Counted from the first letter of the stretch, positions 21,183 through 31,106 are shown. The stretch: DNA of 62,873 nt from an uncultured Pelagibacteraceae bacterium (GCA_902578325.1 CACHCM010000002.1:1-62873); one strand, 5' to 3'. Translations and numbers: made by a program. Notes: generated from the letters alone by a model not told the origin.

Positions 21183-21937
21183 TAAAATCAAAAAAACTCT
21201 CAAAGATTAAAAATATTAAGCATGGTTTTTTTAATAAAACTGGCGGTAAGTCAAAAAAAATTTATAAAAGTTTAAACTGTGGTCCTGGTTCTAAAGACAA
21301 TCCCTCAGATGTTAAAAAGAATTTAAAAATAGTTATAAAAAAAATAAAAAGCAACGCTAAAAGTATTTTTTTACTTCATCAAATACATAGTAATAAATTT
21401 GTTTATGTTAATGAAAAAAATACATTTAAATCAAAACCAAAAGCAGACGCAGTAATTACAAATCAAAAAAACATGCCAATTGGCGTTTTAACTGCTGATT
21501 GTGTGCCAATTTTAATCTGTGATGAAAGAACAAAATTAGTTGCAGCAATTCATGCGGGGTGGAAAGGTGCATACAAAGATATAATTAGCAAAGTAATCCA
21601 ATTTATGATCAAAAAAGGATCTAATCCTAAAAATATTACTGCAGCTATCGGACCTGCTATCTCGGCTAAAAATTATGAAGTAAAAGCAGATTTTAAAAGA
21701 AAATTTATAAAAAAGGATAAAAAAAATAATAAATTTTTTAAAATTAAGTACAAAAAGCTTTATTTTGATTTACCCAAATATGTAAAATCATGTCTTTTAA
21801 AGAATAAAATAAAAAATATTGAGTCTTTAAGTATTGATACATTTGATATTAATAATAATTTTTTTAGTGCAAGAAGAGCGTTAAAGCTAAACCATGATGA
21901 TTATGGTAGAAATATTTCAATAATTATGCTTTATTAG
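21179..21937 (+). CDS. pgeF: Peptidoglycan editing factor / purine nucleoside phosphorylase-like (YfiH, laccase-domain)
   Basis: 252 residues beginning at a TTG in a TTGA overlap with midA, the start that keeps the family N-terminus HGFFNKTGGKS about 14 residues in. Zinc/active-site residues are visible: LHQIHSNKF, ADAVITN, LTADCVPILICD and AIHAGWKGAYKDII, then AIGPAIS. PgeF is reported to act in peptidoglycan precursor editing in E. coli, and members also have adenosine deaminase/phosphorylase activity. The lysine-rich composition is typical of this AT-rich genome. It closes the lgt-midA-pgeF unit. Confidence 0.93.
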   Translation: MIKSKKLSKIKNIKHGFFNKTGGKSKKIYKSLNCGPGSKDNPSDVKKNLKIVIKKIKSNAKSIFLLHQIHSNKFVYVNEKNTFKSKPKADAVITNQKNMPIGVLTADCVPILICDERTKLVAAIHAGWKGAYKDIISKVIQFMIKKGSNPKNITAAIGPAISAKNYEVKADFKRKFIKKDKKNNKFFKIKYKKLYFDLPKYVKSCLLKNKIKNIESLSIDTFDINNNFFSARRALKLNHDDYGRNISIIMLY

Positions 21938-21946
21938 GCTTTTTTA

Positions 21947-22879
21947 ATGAAATTATTATCCGGAAATAGCAACAAACCATTGAGCAAGAATATTGCTAAA
22001 TATCTAAAATCTAAATTAGTAAACTCTAGTATTAGAAATTTTTCTGATGGAGAAATCTATGTGGAAATAAATGAAAATATTAGAGGTAATAGTATTTTTT
22101 TAATTCAATCTGTTTCATCTCCTGCAAATGATAACCTAATGGAATTACTACTATGTATTGATGCACTTAAGAGATCGTCAGCAAAAAATATTACTGCTGT
22201 TATTCCGTACTTTGGTTATGCTAGACAGGATAGAAAAGTTGCACCAAGAACCTCAATTTCAGCAAAACTTGTCTCAAATCTAATTACTAAAGCAGGAGCA
22301 GATAGAGTTGTTACTGTTGATTTGCATGCAGGACAAATTCAAGGATTTTTTGATATTCCAGTAGATAACTTGTTCGCAACACCTATTTTTGCAAGACATG
22401 TAAAAAAAAAGATAAAAAGTAAAAATCTAATTTGTGTTGCACCAGATGTTGGTGGTACTGAGAGAGCTAGAGCACTAGGAAAGATTTTAAATGTTGGACT
22501 AGCAATTGTAGATAAAAGAAGACCAAAGCCAGGTCAATCTCAAGTAATGAATATTATTGGGGATGTTAAAGGAAAAACTTGTATTCTTGTTGACGATATA
22601 ATCGATTCAGGTGGTACAATTGTAAACGCAGCTAAGGCTCTTAAAGATCGAGGTGCCAAAGAAGTTTATGTTTACATTACTCACGGTGTTCTTAGTGGAG
22701 AAGCTGTAAATAAAATTAAAAAATCAGTAATTAAAAATTTAGTAATAACTGATACAATTGATAACATTAACAGGGTTAAAGGTGCTAAAAACATTGAAGT
22801 TCTGTCAATTTCAGGTCTTATGGGTGAAGCAATTAAAAGAATATCTAATTCAACCTCAGTATCAGATTTATTCAAATAA
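21947..22879 (+). CDS. prs: Ribose-phosphate pyrophosphokinase
   Basis: 310 residues, normal length. [28 protein letters not shown] (ATP flexible region), [12 protein letters not shown] and the PRPP-binding loop [16 protein letters not shown] with its DD acidic pair define PRPP synthetase. It converts ribose 5-phosphate and ATP to PRPP for purine, pyrimidine, His, Trp and NAD synthesis. It starts a prs-rplY-pth-ychF run that is conserved in alphaproteobacteria, nine bases after pgeF. Confidence 0.98.
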   Translation: MKLLSGNSNKPLSKNIAKYLKSKLVNSSIRNFSDGEIYVEINENIRGNSIFLIQSVSSPANDNLMELLLCIDALKRSSAKNITAVIPYFGYARQDRKVAPRTSISAKLVSNLITKAGADRVVTVDLHAGQIQGFFDIPVDNLFATPIFARHVKKKIKSKNLICVAPDVGGTERARALGKILNVGLAIVDKRRPKPGQSQVMNIIGDVKGKTCILVDDIIDSGGTIVNAAKALKDRGAKEVYVYITHGVLSGEAVNKIKKSVIKNLVITDTIDNINRVKGAKNIEVLSISGLMGEAIKRISNSTSVSDLFK

Positions 22880-22883
22880 ATAC

Positions 22884-22906
22884 CTTGAGTTATTAAGGAA
22901 CTTGAG
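22884..22906 (+). promoter_or_regulatory. Possible RNA hairpin in the prs-rplY spacer
   Basis: CTTGAGTT and AACTTGAG flank a 7-base loop ATTAAGG and can pair as eight base pairs in RNA, two of them G-U. It lies 18 bases before the rplY ATG at 22925. The following T-run is separated from the stem by about 12 bases, so it is not a classical terminator. It may be a leader element for the ribosomal protein gene or chance. Confidence 0.25.
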
Positions 22907-22924
22907 CTAAAAACCCTATTTTTT

Positions 22925-23638
22925 ATGAATTCATTAGACGCCAATATCAGAAATACCAAAACTAAAGGTGAAATAAATTCATTGAGGGATAACGGTAATG
23001 TGCCCGCTATAATTTATGGTGGAGAGGCTCAAAACGAGAAAATTTCAATATCAAAAAAAATACTTAAGTCACTAATTCAAAATGAAAACTTTTTATCAAG
23101 CATCATAACTTTAAATGTTGATGGTAAACCTCAAAAAGTTCTACCAAGAGAAATAAAATATGACATAATTTCAGATGAACCAATTCATGTAGACTTTTTA
23201 AGAATAGTTTCAGGCATAAAAGTTAGAATTGAAGTTCCAGTAAAATTTTTAAATTATGAAAAATCTCCTGGTTTGAAAAGAGGTGGGGTTTTAAACATCG
23301 TAAGAAGAAAAGTTGAGCTAAAATGTCCAAGCGAAAAAATTCCTGAAAATCTTGTGATAGATCTTGATGGAGTTGATATTGGAGAGAGTTTTAAGATCTC
23401 TTCTATAAATCTTGATAGTGATGTTACTCCTACAATTCAAGGAAGAGATTTCGTAATTGCGACTCTAGCAGCTCCGACTGTTATGAAAGAACCTGAAAAA
23501 CCTGCAGAAGCTGAGGCGGCTGAGGGAGAAGGTGCTGAAGGAGCAGAAGCAGCAGCAGCTGAAGGTGGAGATAAGCCAGAAGCTGAAGGTGATAAAAAAG
23601 AAGGTGAAGATAAAAAACCTGCTGAAGAAAAAAAATAA
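22925..23638 (+). CDS. rplY: 50S ribosomal protein L25/CTC
   Basis: 237 residues. An N-terminal L25 domain (about 1-90; KTKGEINSLRDNGNVPAIIYGG) binds 5S rRNA, and a TL5/CTC C-terminal beta domain follows (about 95-185; KSPGLKRGGVLNIVRRKVELKC, DVTPTIQGRDFVIATLAAP). The last ~50 residues are a low-complexity Ala/Glu/Gly then Lys/Glu tail, making the protein longer than the usual ~205-210 residues. Its place between prs and pth is conserved. A possible hairpin lies in the 45-base leader. Confidence 0.95.
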   Translation: MNSLDANIRNTKTKGEINSLRDNGNVPAIIYGGEAQNEKISISKKILKSLIQNENFLSSIITLNVDGKPQKVLPREIKYDIISDEPIHVDFLRIVSGIKVRIEVPVKFLNYEKSPGLKRGGVLNIVRRKVELKCPSEKIPENLVIDLDGVDIGESFKISSINLDSDVTPTIQGRDFVIATLAAPTVMKEPEKPAEAEAAEGEGAEGAEAAAAEGGDKPEAEGDKKEGEDKKPAEEKK

Positions 23639-23679
23639 GTTAATTAAAATTGAATTTTATCCTCCAATATTAATATTTT

Positions 23680-24240
23680 ATGCTTCTACTTGTAGGATTA
23701 GGCAATCCAACCCCAGACAGTGAAAACAATAGACACAATATTGGTTTCAAAATCATAGATGCAATAAATAAAAAATTTGGACTTTCAAAACAAAAACCAA
23801 AATTCAAAGGACTTCTTACAACTGGTAATGTTGGAGAACAAAAAGTTTATGCAATTAAACCTTTAACATTTATGAATAATTCTGGAATTTGTATTAGAGA
23901 ATTAATTGAATATTTCAAAATAGACGCTGAGGATGTTATCGTTTTTCATGACGATCTAGATGTAGAATTTGGAAAAATAAAAGCAAAATTTGGTGGCTCT
24001 GATGCAGGACATAACGGAATTGCATCAATAGATAAGTTTATTGGCAAAGATTATTCAAGAGTGCGTATAGGAATTGGTAAACCAAAAGATAAAATGGAAG
24101 TTAGTGATTTTGTTCTTCAAAATTTTGATGAAGATGAAATGCTTGGATTGGAAAAGATTACAAACAACATCACTGACTCAATTTCAATTCTTATCGAAAA
24201 AAAATTAGATTTATTCTCAAGCACTGTAAATAATAAATAA
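23680..24240 (+). CDS. pth: Peptidyl-tRNA hydrolase
   Basis: 186 residues starting MLLLVGLGNPTPDSENNRHNIGF, with Asn in GLGNP and the catalytic His in NRHNIGF (about residue 21). KPLTFMNNSG, FHDDLDVEFGKIKAKFGGSDAGHNGI and YSRVRIGIGKP are classical Pth blocks. It frees tRNA from peptidyl-tRNA released during abortive translation. It shares one base with the start of ychF (TAATG). Confidence 0.97.
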   Translation: MLLLVGLGNPTPDSENNRHNIGFKIIDAINKKFGLSKQKPKFKGLLTTGNVGEQKVYAIKPLTFMNNSGICIRELIEYFKIDAEDVIVFHDDLDVEFGKIKAKFGGSDAGHNGIASIDKFIGKDYSRVRIGIGKPKDKMEVSDFVLQNFDEDEMLGLEKITNNITDSISILIEKKLDLFSSTVNNK

Positions 24241-25313
24241 TGAGTTTTAAATGTGGAATTGTTGGTTTGCCTAATGTGGGTAAATCTACACTCTTTAATG
24301 CTCTAACAAACTCAAGCAAAGCCCAAGCTGCTAATTTTCCATTTTGCACGATAGATCCCAATGTGGGAGTAGTCCCTGTTCCAGATGGAAGATTGAACAA
24401 ATTATCAGAAGTTTCAAAATCAAAAAAAACAATTAACACAACTATTTCATTTGTAGATATAGCCGGACTTGTCAAGGGAGCATCAAAAGGCGAAGGATTA
24501 GGCAATAAATTTCTGTCCCACATAAGAGAAGTTGATGCGGTTATTCATATGATTAGATGCTTCGACTCAGACGATATTCAAAATGTTAATCCAGACGTTG
24601 ATCCAATAAGAGATTTTGAGATCATTGAAACTGAAATGATGTTAGCTGACCTAGAATCTATTCAAAAAAGACTTCAAAAAAATAATAAAAAAAATGTGGA
24701 CGAAGACCAGCTTAAGATTTTAGAGATTGCTTTAGACTGCATTAATAATGATAAAGATATATCAATATTAAATTCTCAATTTGATACAAAACAACTTAAT
24801 CAAAGTGGTCTTTTATCAATAAAACCAAAGATCTTTGTTTGTAATGTAGATGAGCAAAGTGTAAAGGATGGAAATAAATATACTAAAGACTTCATCGAAA
24901 AATTTGGAAAAGATAACACCCTAATTGTTTCCGCAGACATAGAAAACCAAATAAATGAATTAGCAGAAGATGAAAAAAAAAATTACATGGATATGATTGG
25001 TTTAAAAGATACAGGTTTAAGTATGTTAATTCAAAAAGGCTATAAAATATTAGAACTTGATACGTATTTTACTTCTGGACCTGAAGAAACAAGAGCGTGG
25101 ACAATACAAAAAAATTGTACTGCCCCTAAGGCTGCAGGAGAAATTCATACAGATTTTGAAAAAGGCTTCATTAGAGCTGAGACTATATCTTATGAAGATT
25201 TCGTTGCTAATGATGGATGGATAAATTCTAAAGCTAATGGAAAAATGAGATTAGAAGGTAAAGATTATATTGTTAAAGATGGAGACGTACTAAACTTCAG
25301 ATTCAACACGTGA
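24240..25313 (+). CDS. ychF: Redox-regulated ATPase/GTPase YchF (OLA1 family)
   Basis: 357 residues, normal length. G1 is GLPNVGKST near 7-15, G3 is DIAGLVKGASKGEG, and the G4 position reads NVDE instead of NKxD, the YchF feature that gives ATP preference. A coiled-coil insert lies at about 130-200 and a TGS domain at the C-terminus (FTSGPEETRAWTI, GEIHTDFEKGFIRAE). It associates with ribosomes. The final 24 bases overlap the 3' end of the convergent cytochrome c1 gene, the longest tail overlap in the window. Confidence 0.97.
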   Translation: MSFKCGIVGLPNVGKSTLFNALTNSSKAQAANFPFCTIDPNVGVVPVPDGRLNKLSEVSKSKKTINTTISFVDIAGLVKGASKGEGLGNKFLSHIREVDAVIHMIRCFDSDDIQNVNPDVDPIRDFEIIETEMMLADLESIQKRLQKNNKKNVDEDQLKILEIALDCINNDKDISILNSQFDTKQLNQSGLLSIKPKIFVCNVDEQSVKDGNKYTKDFIEKFGKDNTLIVSADIENQINELAEDEKKNYMDMIGLKDTGLSMLIQKGYKILELDTYFTSGPEETRAWTIQKNCTAPKAAGEIHTDFEKGFIRAETISYEDFVANDGWINSKANGKMRLEGKDYIVKDGDVLNFRFNT

Positions 25314-26069
25314 CCATATCTTTTTCATACTAAAGTAAACTAAAACAGTAAGAATAATTAAATAAACAATCGCTTTAAAGCCCATCTGATGTCTAGCTTC
25401 TAGATGAGGTTCGGCAGACCACATTAAGAAGGTCGTTACATCTTTTGACATCTGTTCTACTGTTGCATTTGTTCCGTCACCATACTCTACTAATCCATCT
25501 GATAATGGAGCAGCCATTCTAATTTTATTACCATACATATATTTGTTGTAGTAAACTCCGTCATCTAAAGATACGTTGCTAGGAGCTTCTTCATATCCTT
25601 GTAATAAGGAATAGATATAGTCAACTCCACCTCCTCTAGCTTTAACCAAAACAGACATGTCTGGAGGGTATGCACCACCATTTGCCGCTTGGGCAGCTTT
25701 TACATTATCATATGGCATTACAAATTTATCAGATAATTTACCTGGTCTTGTAAACATTTCACCATCTGAATTTGGACCATCAGTTACTTCAAATGAAGCT
25801 GCTATAGCTTTAGCTTGAGCTTCAGAGAATTCTGGCCCTCCTGGCTCTGCTAAATTTCTATAACTTAAGTACTTCATCGAATGACATGAGGCACATACTT
25901 CAGTATAAACTTGATAACCTCTTTGAAGAGAGGCTCTATCAAATTTTCCAAATAGACCCTTAAAACTCCAGTCAGTTTTTAGATATTCTACTTTTTCAGC
26001 AGCAAAAGAATATGAATTTGAGGTAATAATAAAGATTATTATAGAAAATAATTTAAATAAATTTTTCAC
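25290..26069 (-). CDS. petC: Cytochrome c1 of the bc1 complex
   Basis: 259 residues. It has a cleavable signal peptide (to about residue 22), one c-type heme site CASCH in VCASCHSMKYLSYR near 54-58, the loop PPDMSVLVKARGGG, and a C-terminal membrane anchor IVYLIILTVLVYFSM. It carries electrons from the Rieske protein to cytochrome c on the periplasmic side. It is the last gene of petABC, starting one base after the cytochrome b gene. Its 3' end overlaps ychF. Confidence 0.96.
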   Translation of the reverse strand: MKNLFKLFSIIIFIITSNSYSFAAEKVEYLKTDWSFKGLFGKFDRASLQRGYQVYTEVCASCHSMKYLSYRNLAEPGGPEFSEAQAKAIAASFEVTDGPNSDGEMFTRPGKLSDKFVMPYDNVKAAQAANGGAYPPDMSVLVKARGGGVDYIYSLLQGYEEAPSNVSLDDGVYYNKYMYGNKIRMAAPLSDGLVEYGDGTNATVEQMSKDVTTFLMWSAEPHLEARHQMGFKAIVYLIILTVLVYFSMKKIWSRVESEV

Positions 26070-26070
26070 C

Positions 26071-27333
26071 TTATTCTATTTTGCTTTCTTTATTTCTGGC
26101 AACTGCTAAATTTGGTGAACCACCGAGAACAGGCTCAGTAATACTTAAAGGCACTGGTAAAGTTTTTTCTTTAAACCCTAAAACAGGAAGAATAACTAAA
26201 AAATGTAAAAAGTAATACGCCGTCGCAACTCGTGCTATCAACAAGTAAAGTCCTTCAGCTGGCATCGCGCCCACATAGCCAAGTATCAAAACATCTGCAA
26301 CTAATATCCAGTAAAACTGTTTATATAAAGGTCTAAATACTGCTGATCTTATTTTTGAAGTGTCTAACCAAGGTAAAACTGCTAAGATTAATATTGCAGA
26401 TAACATAGCCACAACTCCTAGCAATTTATCAGGAACTGATCTTAATATTGCATAAAAAGGTAAGAGATACCATTCAGGAACAATGTGAGCAGGTGTTACC
26501 ATTGGGTTTGCCTCGATATAATTATCTGCATGACCTAAAATATTTGGTGCATAGAATACAAAGAAAGCAAACACAATCATGAACATTAATAAAGCAAAAC
26601 CATCTTTAATTACAATGTAAGGATGGAAAGGGACAGTGTCTTTAGATGGTTTTTTTACATCTATTCCAACTGGATTATTATTACCAGGAACATGTAAGGC
26701 CCATATATGTAAAACAACTAATCCTAAAATTAAAAATGGAATTAAATAATGCAATGTAAAAAATCTAGTTAATGTAGGGTTGTCGACTGAATAACCTCCC
26801 CACAACCAAGTGACAATGCCCTCTCCAACTAATGGAATAGCGCTAAATAAATTTGTGATTACAGTTGCACCCCAGAAGCTCATTTGTCCCCAAGGCAATA
26901 CATAGCCCATAAATGCAGCCGCCATCATTAGCAAGTAAATAATTATTCCAATTATCCAAATTATTTCTCTTGGTGCTTTGTAAGAACCATAAAATAATGA
27001 CCTGAAAATATGAATGTAGACTGCTAAGAAAAACATAGATGCACCATTTGCATGAATGTATCTAATTAACCAACCGTAATTGACATCACGCATGATATGC
27101 TCAACACTCTCAAAAGCCATATCTGCGTGAGCAATGTAATGCATTGCAAGAGTTAATCCTGTTACAATTTGAGTAATTAGACAAAAAGTTAAAATGCCAC
27201 CAAATGTCCACCAATAATTTAAATTTTTAGGAGTCGGATAATCAGTTAAATGATTTGCAAGAGTTAATAGTGGCAATCGATCATTAAACCATTGTCCTAC
27301 TTTCGATTTTGGTCTGTAATCGTGGTCACTCAT
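26071..27333 (-). CDS. petB: Cytochrome b of the bc1 complex
   Basis: 420 residues, full-length type with eight predicted membrane helices (not the split b6/subunit IV form). Heme-binding histidines sit in helices containing [30 protein letters not shown] and, in the fourth helix, [35 protein letters not shown] is the Qo-site PEWY motif. It oxidises ubiquinol at Qo and reduces quinone at Qi. It lies six bases after petA and one base before petC. Confidence 0.97.
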   Translation of the reverse strand: MSDHDYRPKSKVGQWFNDRLPLLTLANHLTDYPTPKNLNYWWTFGGILTFCLITQIVTGLTLAMHYIAHADMAFESVEHIMRDVNYGWLIRYIHANGASMFFLAVYIHIFRSLFYGSYKAPREIIWIIGIIIYLLMMAAAFMGYVLPWGQMSFWGATVITNLFSAIPLVGEGIVTWLWGGYSVDNPTLTRFFTLHYLIPFLILGLVVLHIWALHVPGNNNPVGIDVKKPSKDTVPFHPYIVIKDGFALLMFMIVFAFFVFYAPNILGHADNYIEANPMVTPAHIVPEWYLLPFYAILRSVPDKLLGVVAMLSAILILAVLPWLDTSKIRSAVFRPLYKQFYWILVADVLILGYVGAMPAEGLYLLIARVATAYYFLHFLVILPVLGFKEKTLPVPLSITEPVLGGSPNLAVARNKESKIE

Positions 27334-27339
27334 TTTTCT

Positions 27340-27849
27340 TTATCCAATTTTAATTGTATTTGCATTAACAAATTCGTATTTAGGCACTTCCATATTCCAA
27401 GGTGCTGGTCCTTTTCTAATTCTTCCAGAGGTATCATAATGAGATCCATGACATGGACAGAACCAACCATTATAATCACCTTTATCATTTAGAGGTACAC
27501 ATCCAAGGTGAGTACATACACCTAACATAACAAGCCACTCAGGGTTTTTTGCTCTATCTTCATCTTTTTCAGGATGAATTAAATCCTCCATCTTTACGGC
27601 TCTCGCTTCATCAATTTCTTCTTGTGTTCTTCTTCTTATAAAGACTGGTTTACCTCTCCACAAAACAGTTAATGTATTTCCTGGTGTTAATGCACTTACA
27701 TCAACTTCTGTGCTAGCTAATGCTTTAACAGAAGCATCTGGATTCATTTGATCTATCATTGGCCACACCACTGCAGCGGCACCAACAGCTCCTACAGCTG
27801 TAGTAGCTGTAAATAAAAAATCTCTTCTTTTTGTTTTTTTTTCAGACAC
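27340..27849 (-). CDS. petA: Ubiquinol-cytochrome c reductase Rieske iron-sulfur subunit
   Basis: 169 residues starting at a GTG (no ATG is available before the family N-terminus). A twin-arginine-like [17 protein letters not shown] begins the membrane anchor, as expected for Tat-inserted Rieske proteins. The 2Fe-2S ligands are in CTHLGC and CPCHGSHYD, about 120-145. It transfers electrons from ubiquinol to cytochrome c1. It heads petABC, with a candidate promoter just upstream. Confidence 0.97.
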   Translation of the reverse strand: MSEKKTKRRDFLFTATTAVGAVGAAAVVWPMIDQMNPDASVKALASTEVDVSALTPGNTLTVLWRGKPVFIRRRTQEEIDEARAVKMEDLIHPEKDEDRAKNPEWLVMLGVCTHLGCVPLNDKGDYNGWFCPCHGSHYDTSGRIRKGPAPWNMEVPKYEFVNANTIKIG

Positions 27850-27866
27850 TTTTAGTAGCTTTTGTT

Positions 27867-27895
27867 ATTATCTCTTTTTGATTTAAAATAGTTAA
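27867..27895 (-). promoter_or_regulatory. Candidate promoter for petABC
   Basis: On the minus strand TTAACT (complement of 27890-27895) lies 17 bases from GATAAT (complement of 27867-27872; five of six matches). Predicted start is near 27860, about ten bases before the petA GTG. It sits in the 92-base divergent gap with trmL. No binding site for the nearby PetP/OmpR-type regulators could be recognised. Confidence 0.42.
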
Positions 27896-27941
27896 TATAC
27901 GAATTCATATAATATAAAATAATTATTTTACTACTGAAAGA

Positions 27942-28415
27942 ATGACACAGAATTCAACAATTTTAGGACCCAAAATAGCTTTGTATGAGCCTGATATACC
28001 TCAGAATACTGCTGCAATCATAAGAACCTGCGCTTGTTTGGGTGCTAAATTAGAAATAATTGAACCATGTGGCTTTCTTTTATCCGACAAACGTTTTAAA
28101 AGAGTGGTTATGGACTATATGAACTATAGTCAAATAGAGTTCTATCAAAGTTCGGAAAAATTTTTTGAGGCAAAGAAAAAACAGAGAATCGTATTGATAA
28201 CAACTAAGGGTTCAATAAATTATACTAAATTTAAATTTAAGCCTGATGATACTATTTTGTTTGGAAGAGAAAGTGCTGGAGTACCCGAAAAGGTTCATAA
28301 AATAATTAAAAATCGTTTGAAAATACCAATGAATAACCAAGTAAGATCTCTTAATATTGCATCTTCTGTTGCCATTGTTTTGGCAGAAAGTTTGCGTCAA
28401 ATAAAATTAATATAA
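27942..28415 (+). CDS. trmL: tRNA (cytidine/uridine-34-2'-O)-methyltransferase
   Basis: 157 residues. It has the compact SPOUT (alpha/beta-knot) fold: YEPDIPQNTAAIIRTCACLG at the start, then LFGRESAGVPEKVH and SLNIASSVAIVLAE, which form the SAM-binding knot. TrmL methylates the wobble nucleotide of certain tRNA-Leu species. It is divergent from petABC and followed after one base by hemF, an order seen in other alphaproteobacteria. Confidence 0.95.
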   Translation: MTQNSTILGPKIALYEPDIPQNTAAIIRTCACLGAKLEIIEPCGFLLSDKRFKRVVMDYMNYSQIEFYQSSEKFFEAKKKQRIVLITTKGSINYTKFKFKPDDTILFGRESAGVPEKVHKIIKNRLKIPMNNQVRSLNIASSVAIVLAESLRQIKLI

Positions 28416-28416
28416 A

Positions 28417-29244
28417 ATGGATATTTCAATTAAAAAAGACTTAGCGAGTAACTGGTTTAAGCTATTACAAAATGCAATATGCGACGACATTTTAAAAATT
28501 GAAAAAAATAAAGTAAATTTTGATTCAACTTCTTGGAAAAGAAGCAATAAAAAAGATGAGGGTGGTGGTGAATATAGAATTCTTAAAAATGGAAAAATTT
28601 TTGAAAAAGTAGGAGTAAATTTTTCAAAAGTTTATGGAAAATTTCCTAAGAAATTTCAAAAGAATATACCAGGCGCAAGTAAAAATCCTAGATTTTGGGC
28701 ATCAGGAATATCAATAGTTATGCACATGCAAAATCCACATATTCCTGCAATGCATTTTAATACTAGATTTATTTGTACAACAAAGAATTGGTTTGGCGGA
28801 GGTATGGATGTAACCCCAGCAATAAAAGATAAAAGCGAGAAAAAAAACTTTCATAAAATATTAAAAGCAATGTGCGATAGACATAATAAAAATTATTATA
28901 AAAAATATAAAAAGTGGTGTGATGAATATTTTTATCTACCTCACAGAAAAGAAGCAAGAGGTATAGGTGGAATCTTTTTTGACTATAAAGATGATAATTT
29001 TGAAAAAGACTTTAATTTTGTAAGAGATGTTGGTGTTACATTTCAAATGCTATTTAATGAAATAATTAAAAAAAAAATAAAAAGAAAATGGACTTTAAAA
29101 GATAAAGAGTTTCAGTATATTAAAAGAGGTCGATACGCAGAATTTAATTTGCTCTATGATAGAGGAACAAAATTTGGGCTACAAACTGGTGGTAATATTG
29201 AAGGAATTTTGATGTCATTACCTCCGATTGCAAAATGGAAATAA
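28417..29244 (+). CDS. hemF: Oxygen-dependent coproporphyrinogen III oxidase
   Basis: 275 residues. [43 protein letters not shown] and [22 protein letters not shown] are HemF blocks; the histidines in [13 protein letters not shown] match the active-site region. It decarboxylates coproporphyrinogen III to protoporphyrinogen IX using O2. Use of the aerobic form fits a surface-ocean aerobe and supplies heme for the cytochromes encoded nearby. The greA ATG is four bases downstream. Confidence 0.96.
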   Translation: MDISIKKDLASNWFKLLQNAICDDILKIEKNKVNFDSTSWKRSNKKDEGGGEYRILKNGKIFEKVGVNFSKVYGKFPKKFQKNIPGASKNPRFWASGISIVMHMQNPHIPAMHFNTRFICTTKNWFGGGMDVTPAIKDKSEKKNFHKILKAMCDRHNKNYYKKYKKWCDEYFYLPHRKEARGIGGIFFDYKDDNFEKDFNFVRDVGVTFQMLFNEIIKKKIKRKWTLKDKEFQYIKRGRYAEFNLLYDRGTKFGLQTGGNIEGILMSLPPIAKWK

Positions 29245-29248
29245 AAAA

Positions 29249-29725
29249 ATGGATAAAGAGCCAATAACATTAAACGGATTAAATAAACTAAAAGAAGAAT
29301 TAGTTTTTTTAAAAGAAAAAAAAAGACCTGAGATAGTAGCTGCGATTGCTGAAGCGAGATCCCATGGAGACCTTAAAGAAAATGCTGAATATCATGCAGC
29401 TAAAGAAGAACAATCTCATAACGAGGGAAGAATTACAGAAATTAACGATATTATTGCAAGAGCAAATGTCATTGACGTTACAAAATTAAACAATGAAGGA
29501 AAAGTAATTTTTGGATCTACAGTTTATTTAGAAGATTTAGATACTGGTGAGAAAATTAATTATAAAATTGTTGGAAGAGATGAGGCAGATTTAAAACAAA
29601 AACTAATTTTCTTTCAATCACCAATTAGCAAAGGTTTGATTGGAAAAAATAAAAGTGATTTAGTTGAAATAAGTACACCCTCTGGTGTAAAAAATTTTGA
29701 AATTAAAGACGTTAAATATATTTAA
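29249..29725 (+). CDS. greA: Transcription elongation factor GreA
   Basis: 158 residues from the ATG at 29249, equal to E. coli GreA; the longer frame starts inside hemF. The N-terminal coiled coil carries [17 protein letters not shown] with the acidic tip residues D and E used to stimulate RNA cleavage, and the C-terminal FKBP-like domain contains [13 protein letters not shown] and [10 protein letters not shown]. It rescues backtracked RNA polymerase. Its stop shares a TTAA with the convergent cca stop. Confidence 0.97.
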   Translation: MDKEPITLNGLNKLKEELVFLKEKKRPEIVAAIAEARSHGDLKENAEYHAAKEEQSHNEGRITEINDIIARANVIDVTKLNNEGKVIFGSTVYLEDLDTGEKINYKIVGRDEADLKQKLIFFQSPISKGLIGKNKSDLVEISTPSGVKNFEIKDVKYI

Positions 29726-30996
29726 CTTTTAACTATTTGTTGTACCTGCTTATCTGAAATTTGAAATCCGTTTTGAACCCAAGTTTCTTCAATTCTTTTT
29801 AATTTATTACCTAGAGTTTTACCTTCAGGAATTTTAAATTTAGACATTAGTAAATCAGCCCCTATTGGCAAAGTTGGTGTTACTTTTTCTTTATAAGTAT
29901 ATAGCAGTTTGATTAATTTTTTCTCTACTTTGTTTGAGGTAAAAATTTTAAAATTAATTATATCTATTACAGCCTGTCGCCCATCAAAATAAAAAAATTT
30001 ATTCAAATTTTTCTCAGTAAAATAGTTTAGAGTTACTTTTTCTCTATAAAAAAGATCTATCAATTTTAGTCTTTTCTTATCTTTGTTAGATATTTTAAAT
30101 TTATAAAGAAAATAATCAGCATTATCAGTCCCATCAATAACTAAAAGTGCAATTAAGAATATAAAGTCAATTTTTAAAAAATTCTCCTTAGCATAAGAAT
30201 TTTGTTTTTTAAAATTTTTAATATTCTTTAATTGAGGGAAGATTATTTCTATTAGTTCTAAACTTTCTTTATCTTTAAACAGTTTTAAAAATCCATTTGA
30301 ACTCGTTATTTTTTTTAGTTCATCAATTAACCTTTCAGATGATATATTTGAAATTCCATCAACATTTTTTTTTATATTTTTTATTATTTCTGACTGGTGC
30401 TTATGATTTGAGTAATTTAAATAAAATCTTAAATACCTCAAAATACGTAAATAATCCTCTTGAATTCTTTTTTCCGCATTGCCAATAAAATTAATATAAC
30501 CCTCCTCTAAATCTTTTTTACCGTTAAATGGATCAAATAAATTACCATCGCCATCTGCATAAATTGAATTGATAGTAAAATCCCTTCTAGAGGCATCTTC
30601 CTTCCAATCTAAAGAGAATTCTACTTCAGCATGTCTTCCATCAGTTGAGACGTCTTTCCTTAAAGAAGTAATTTCATATTTATATTCGTCAATTATTGCG
30701 GTTATAGTTCCGTGTTCAATTCCTGTTTCATAATAACTTATTTGTTTGTTTTTAAGAGCCTCACAAACTTCTGGGGGAGTTAAATTTGTTGCTAGGTCAA
30801 TATCATCAACATTTTCTTTTTTTATCACTTTTCTTACACATCCGCCTACATATCTGATTTCACTTTTCTCTGAAAAATTATTAATTGCTTCAAAAATTTT
30901 ATTTGTGGGAGTTGTTAAAGTAATTTGTTTTAAATTTTGACTGATATAATCAAGATTTTTTGATCGGGAAAAAAATTTATCTAAAAAATTTTTCAT
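29722..30996 (-). CDS. cca: CCA tRNA nucleotidyltransferase / poly(A) polymerase family
   Basis: 424 residues. The class II nucleotidyltransferase head has YVGGCVRK near 50-57, DIDLAT (the DxD metal pair) about 12 residues later, [11 protein letters not shown], and [12 protein letters not shown] with the RRDFTxN motif; [20 protein letters not shown] (here GNAEKR) follows. The enzyme adds or repairs CCA at tRNA 3' ends. There is no methionine between the ATG at 30996 and the catalytic motif, so the start is firm. The tRNA-Gln 3' end lies only three bases upstream on the same strand, leaving no room for a ribosome binding site outside the tRNA. It is convergent with greA. Confidence 0.95.
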   Translation of the reverse strand: MKNFLDKFFSRSKNLDYISQNLKQITLTTPTNKIFEAINNFSEKSEIRYVGGCVRKVIKKENVDDIDLATNLTPPEVCEALKNKQISYYETGIEHGTITAIIDEYKYEITSLRKDVSTDGRHAEVEFSLDWKEDASRRDFTINSIYADGDGNLFDPFNGKKDLEEGYINFIGNAEKRIQEDYLRILRYLRFYLNYSNHKHQSEIIKNIKKNVDGISNISSERLIDELKKITSSNGFLKLFKDKESLELIEIIFPQLKNIKNFKKQNSYAKENFLKIDFIFLIALLVIDGTDNADYFLYKFKISNKDKKRLKLIDLFYREKVTLNYFTEKNLNKFFYFDGRQAVIDIINFKIFTSNKVEKKLIKLLYTYKEKVTPTLPIGADLLMSKFKIPEGKTLGNKLKRIEETWVQNGFQISDKQVQQIVKS

Positions 30997-30999
30997 AAA

Positions 31000-31073
31000 T
31001 GGCTGGGGCGCTAGGATTCGAACCTAGGATGCAGGTACCAAAAACCCGTGCCTTACCGCTTGGCTACGCCCCA
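31000..31073 (-). tRNA. tRNA-Gln, anticodon TTG
   Basis: The minus strand folds into a clean cloverleaf of 74 bases including an encoded CCA. The acceptor stem is TGGGGCG paired with CGCCCCA, followed by discriminator G and CCA. The D arm is GCC/GGC, the anticodon stem CGGGT/ACCTG with loop TTTTGGT (anticodon TTG), and the T arm has GGTTCGAATCC. Anticodon TTG and the weak-looking first pair TGGGG are typical of tRNA-Gln. It lies 33 bases after ispE and three bases before the cca start codon, all on the same strand. Confidence 0.97.
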
Positions 31074-31083
31074 ATACTAGCTT

Positions 31084-31092
31084 CCTATAACA
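31084..31092 (-). promoter_or_regulatory. Candidate extended -10 promoter for tRNA-Gln and cca
   Basis: On the minus strand TGT directly precedes TATAGG, an extended -10. Transcription would start around 31077, a few bases before the mature tRNA 5' end. No convincing -35 is present 17 bases upstream. It lies in the 33-base spacer after ispE, so readthrough from ispE is also possible. Confidence 0.35.
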
Positions 31093-31106
31093 TAAAAATA
31101 TAAAAT

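Noticed and set aside
27908..27913. TATAAT upstream of trmL on the plus strand
   Set aside because: The nearest -35-like TTGATT is 24 bases away, too far for a normal promoter.
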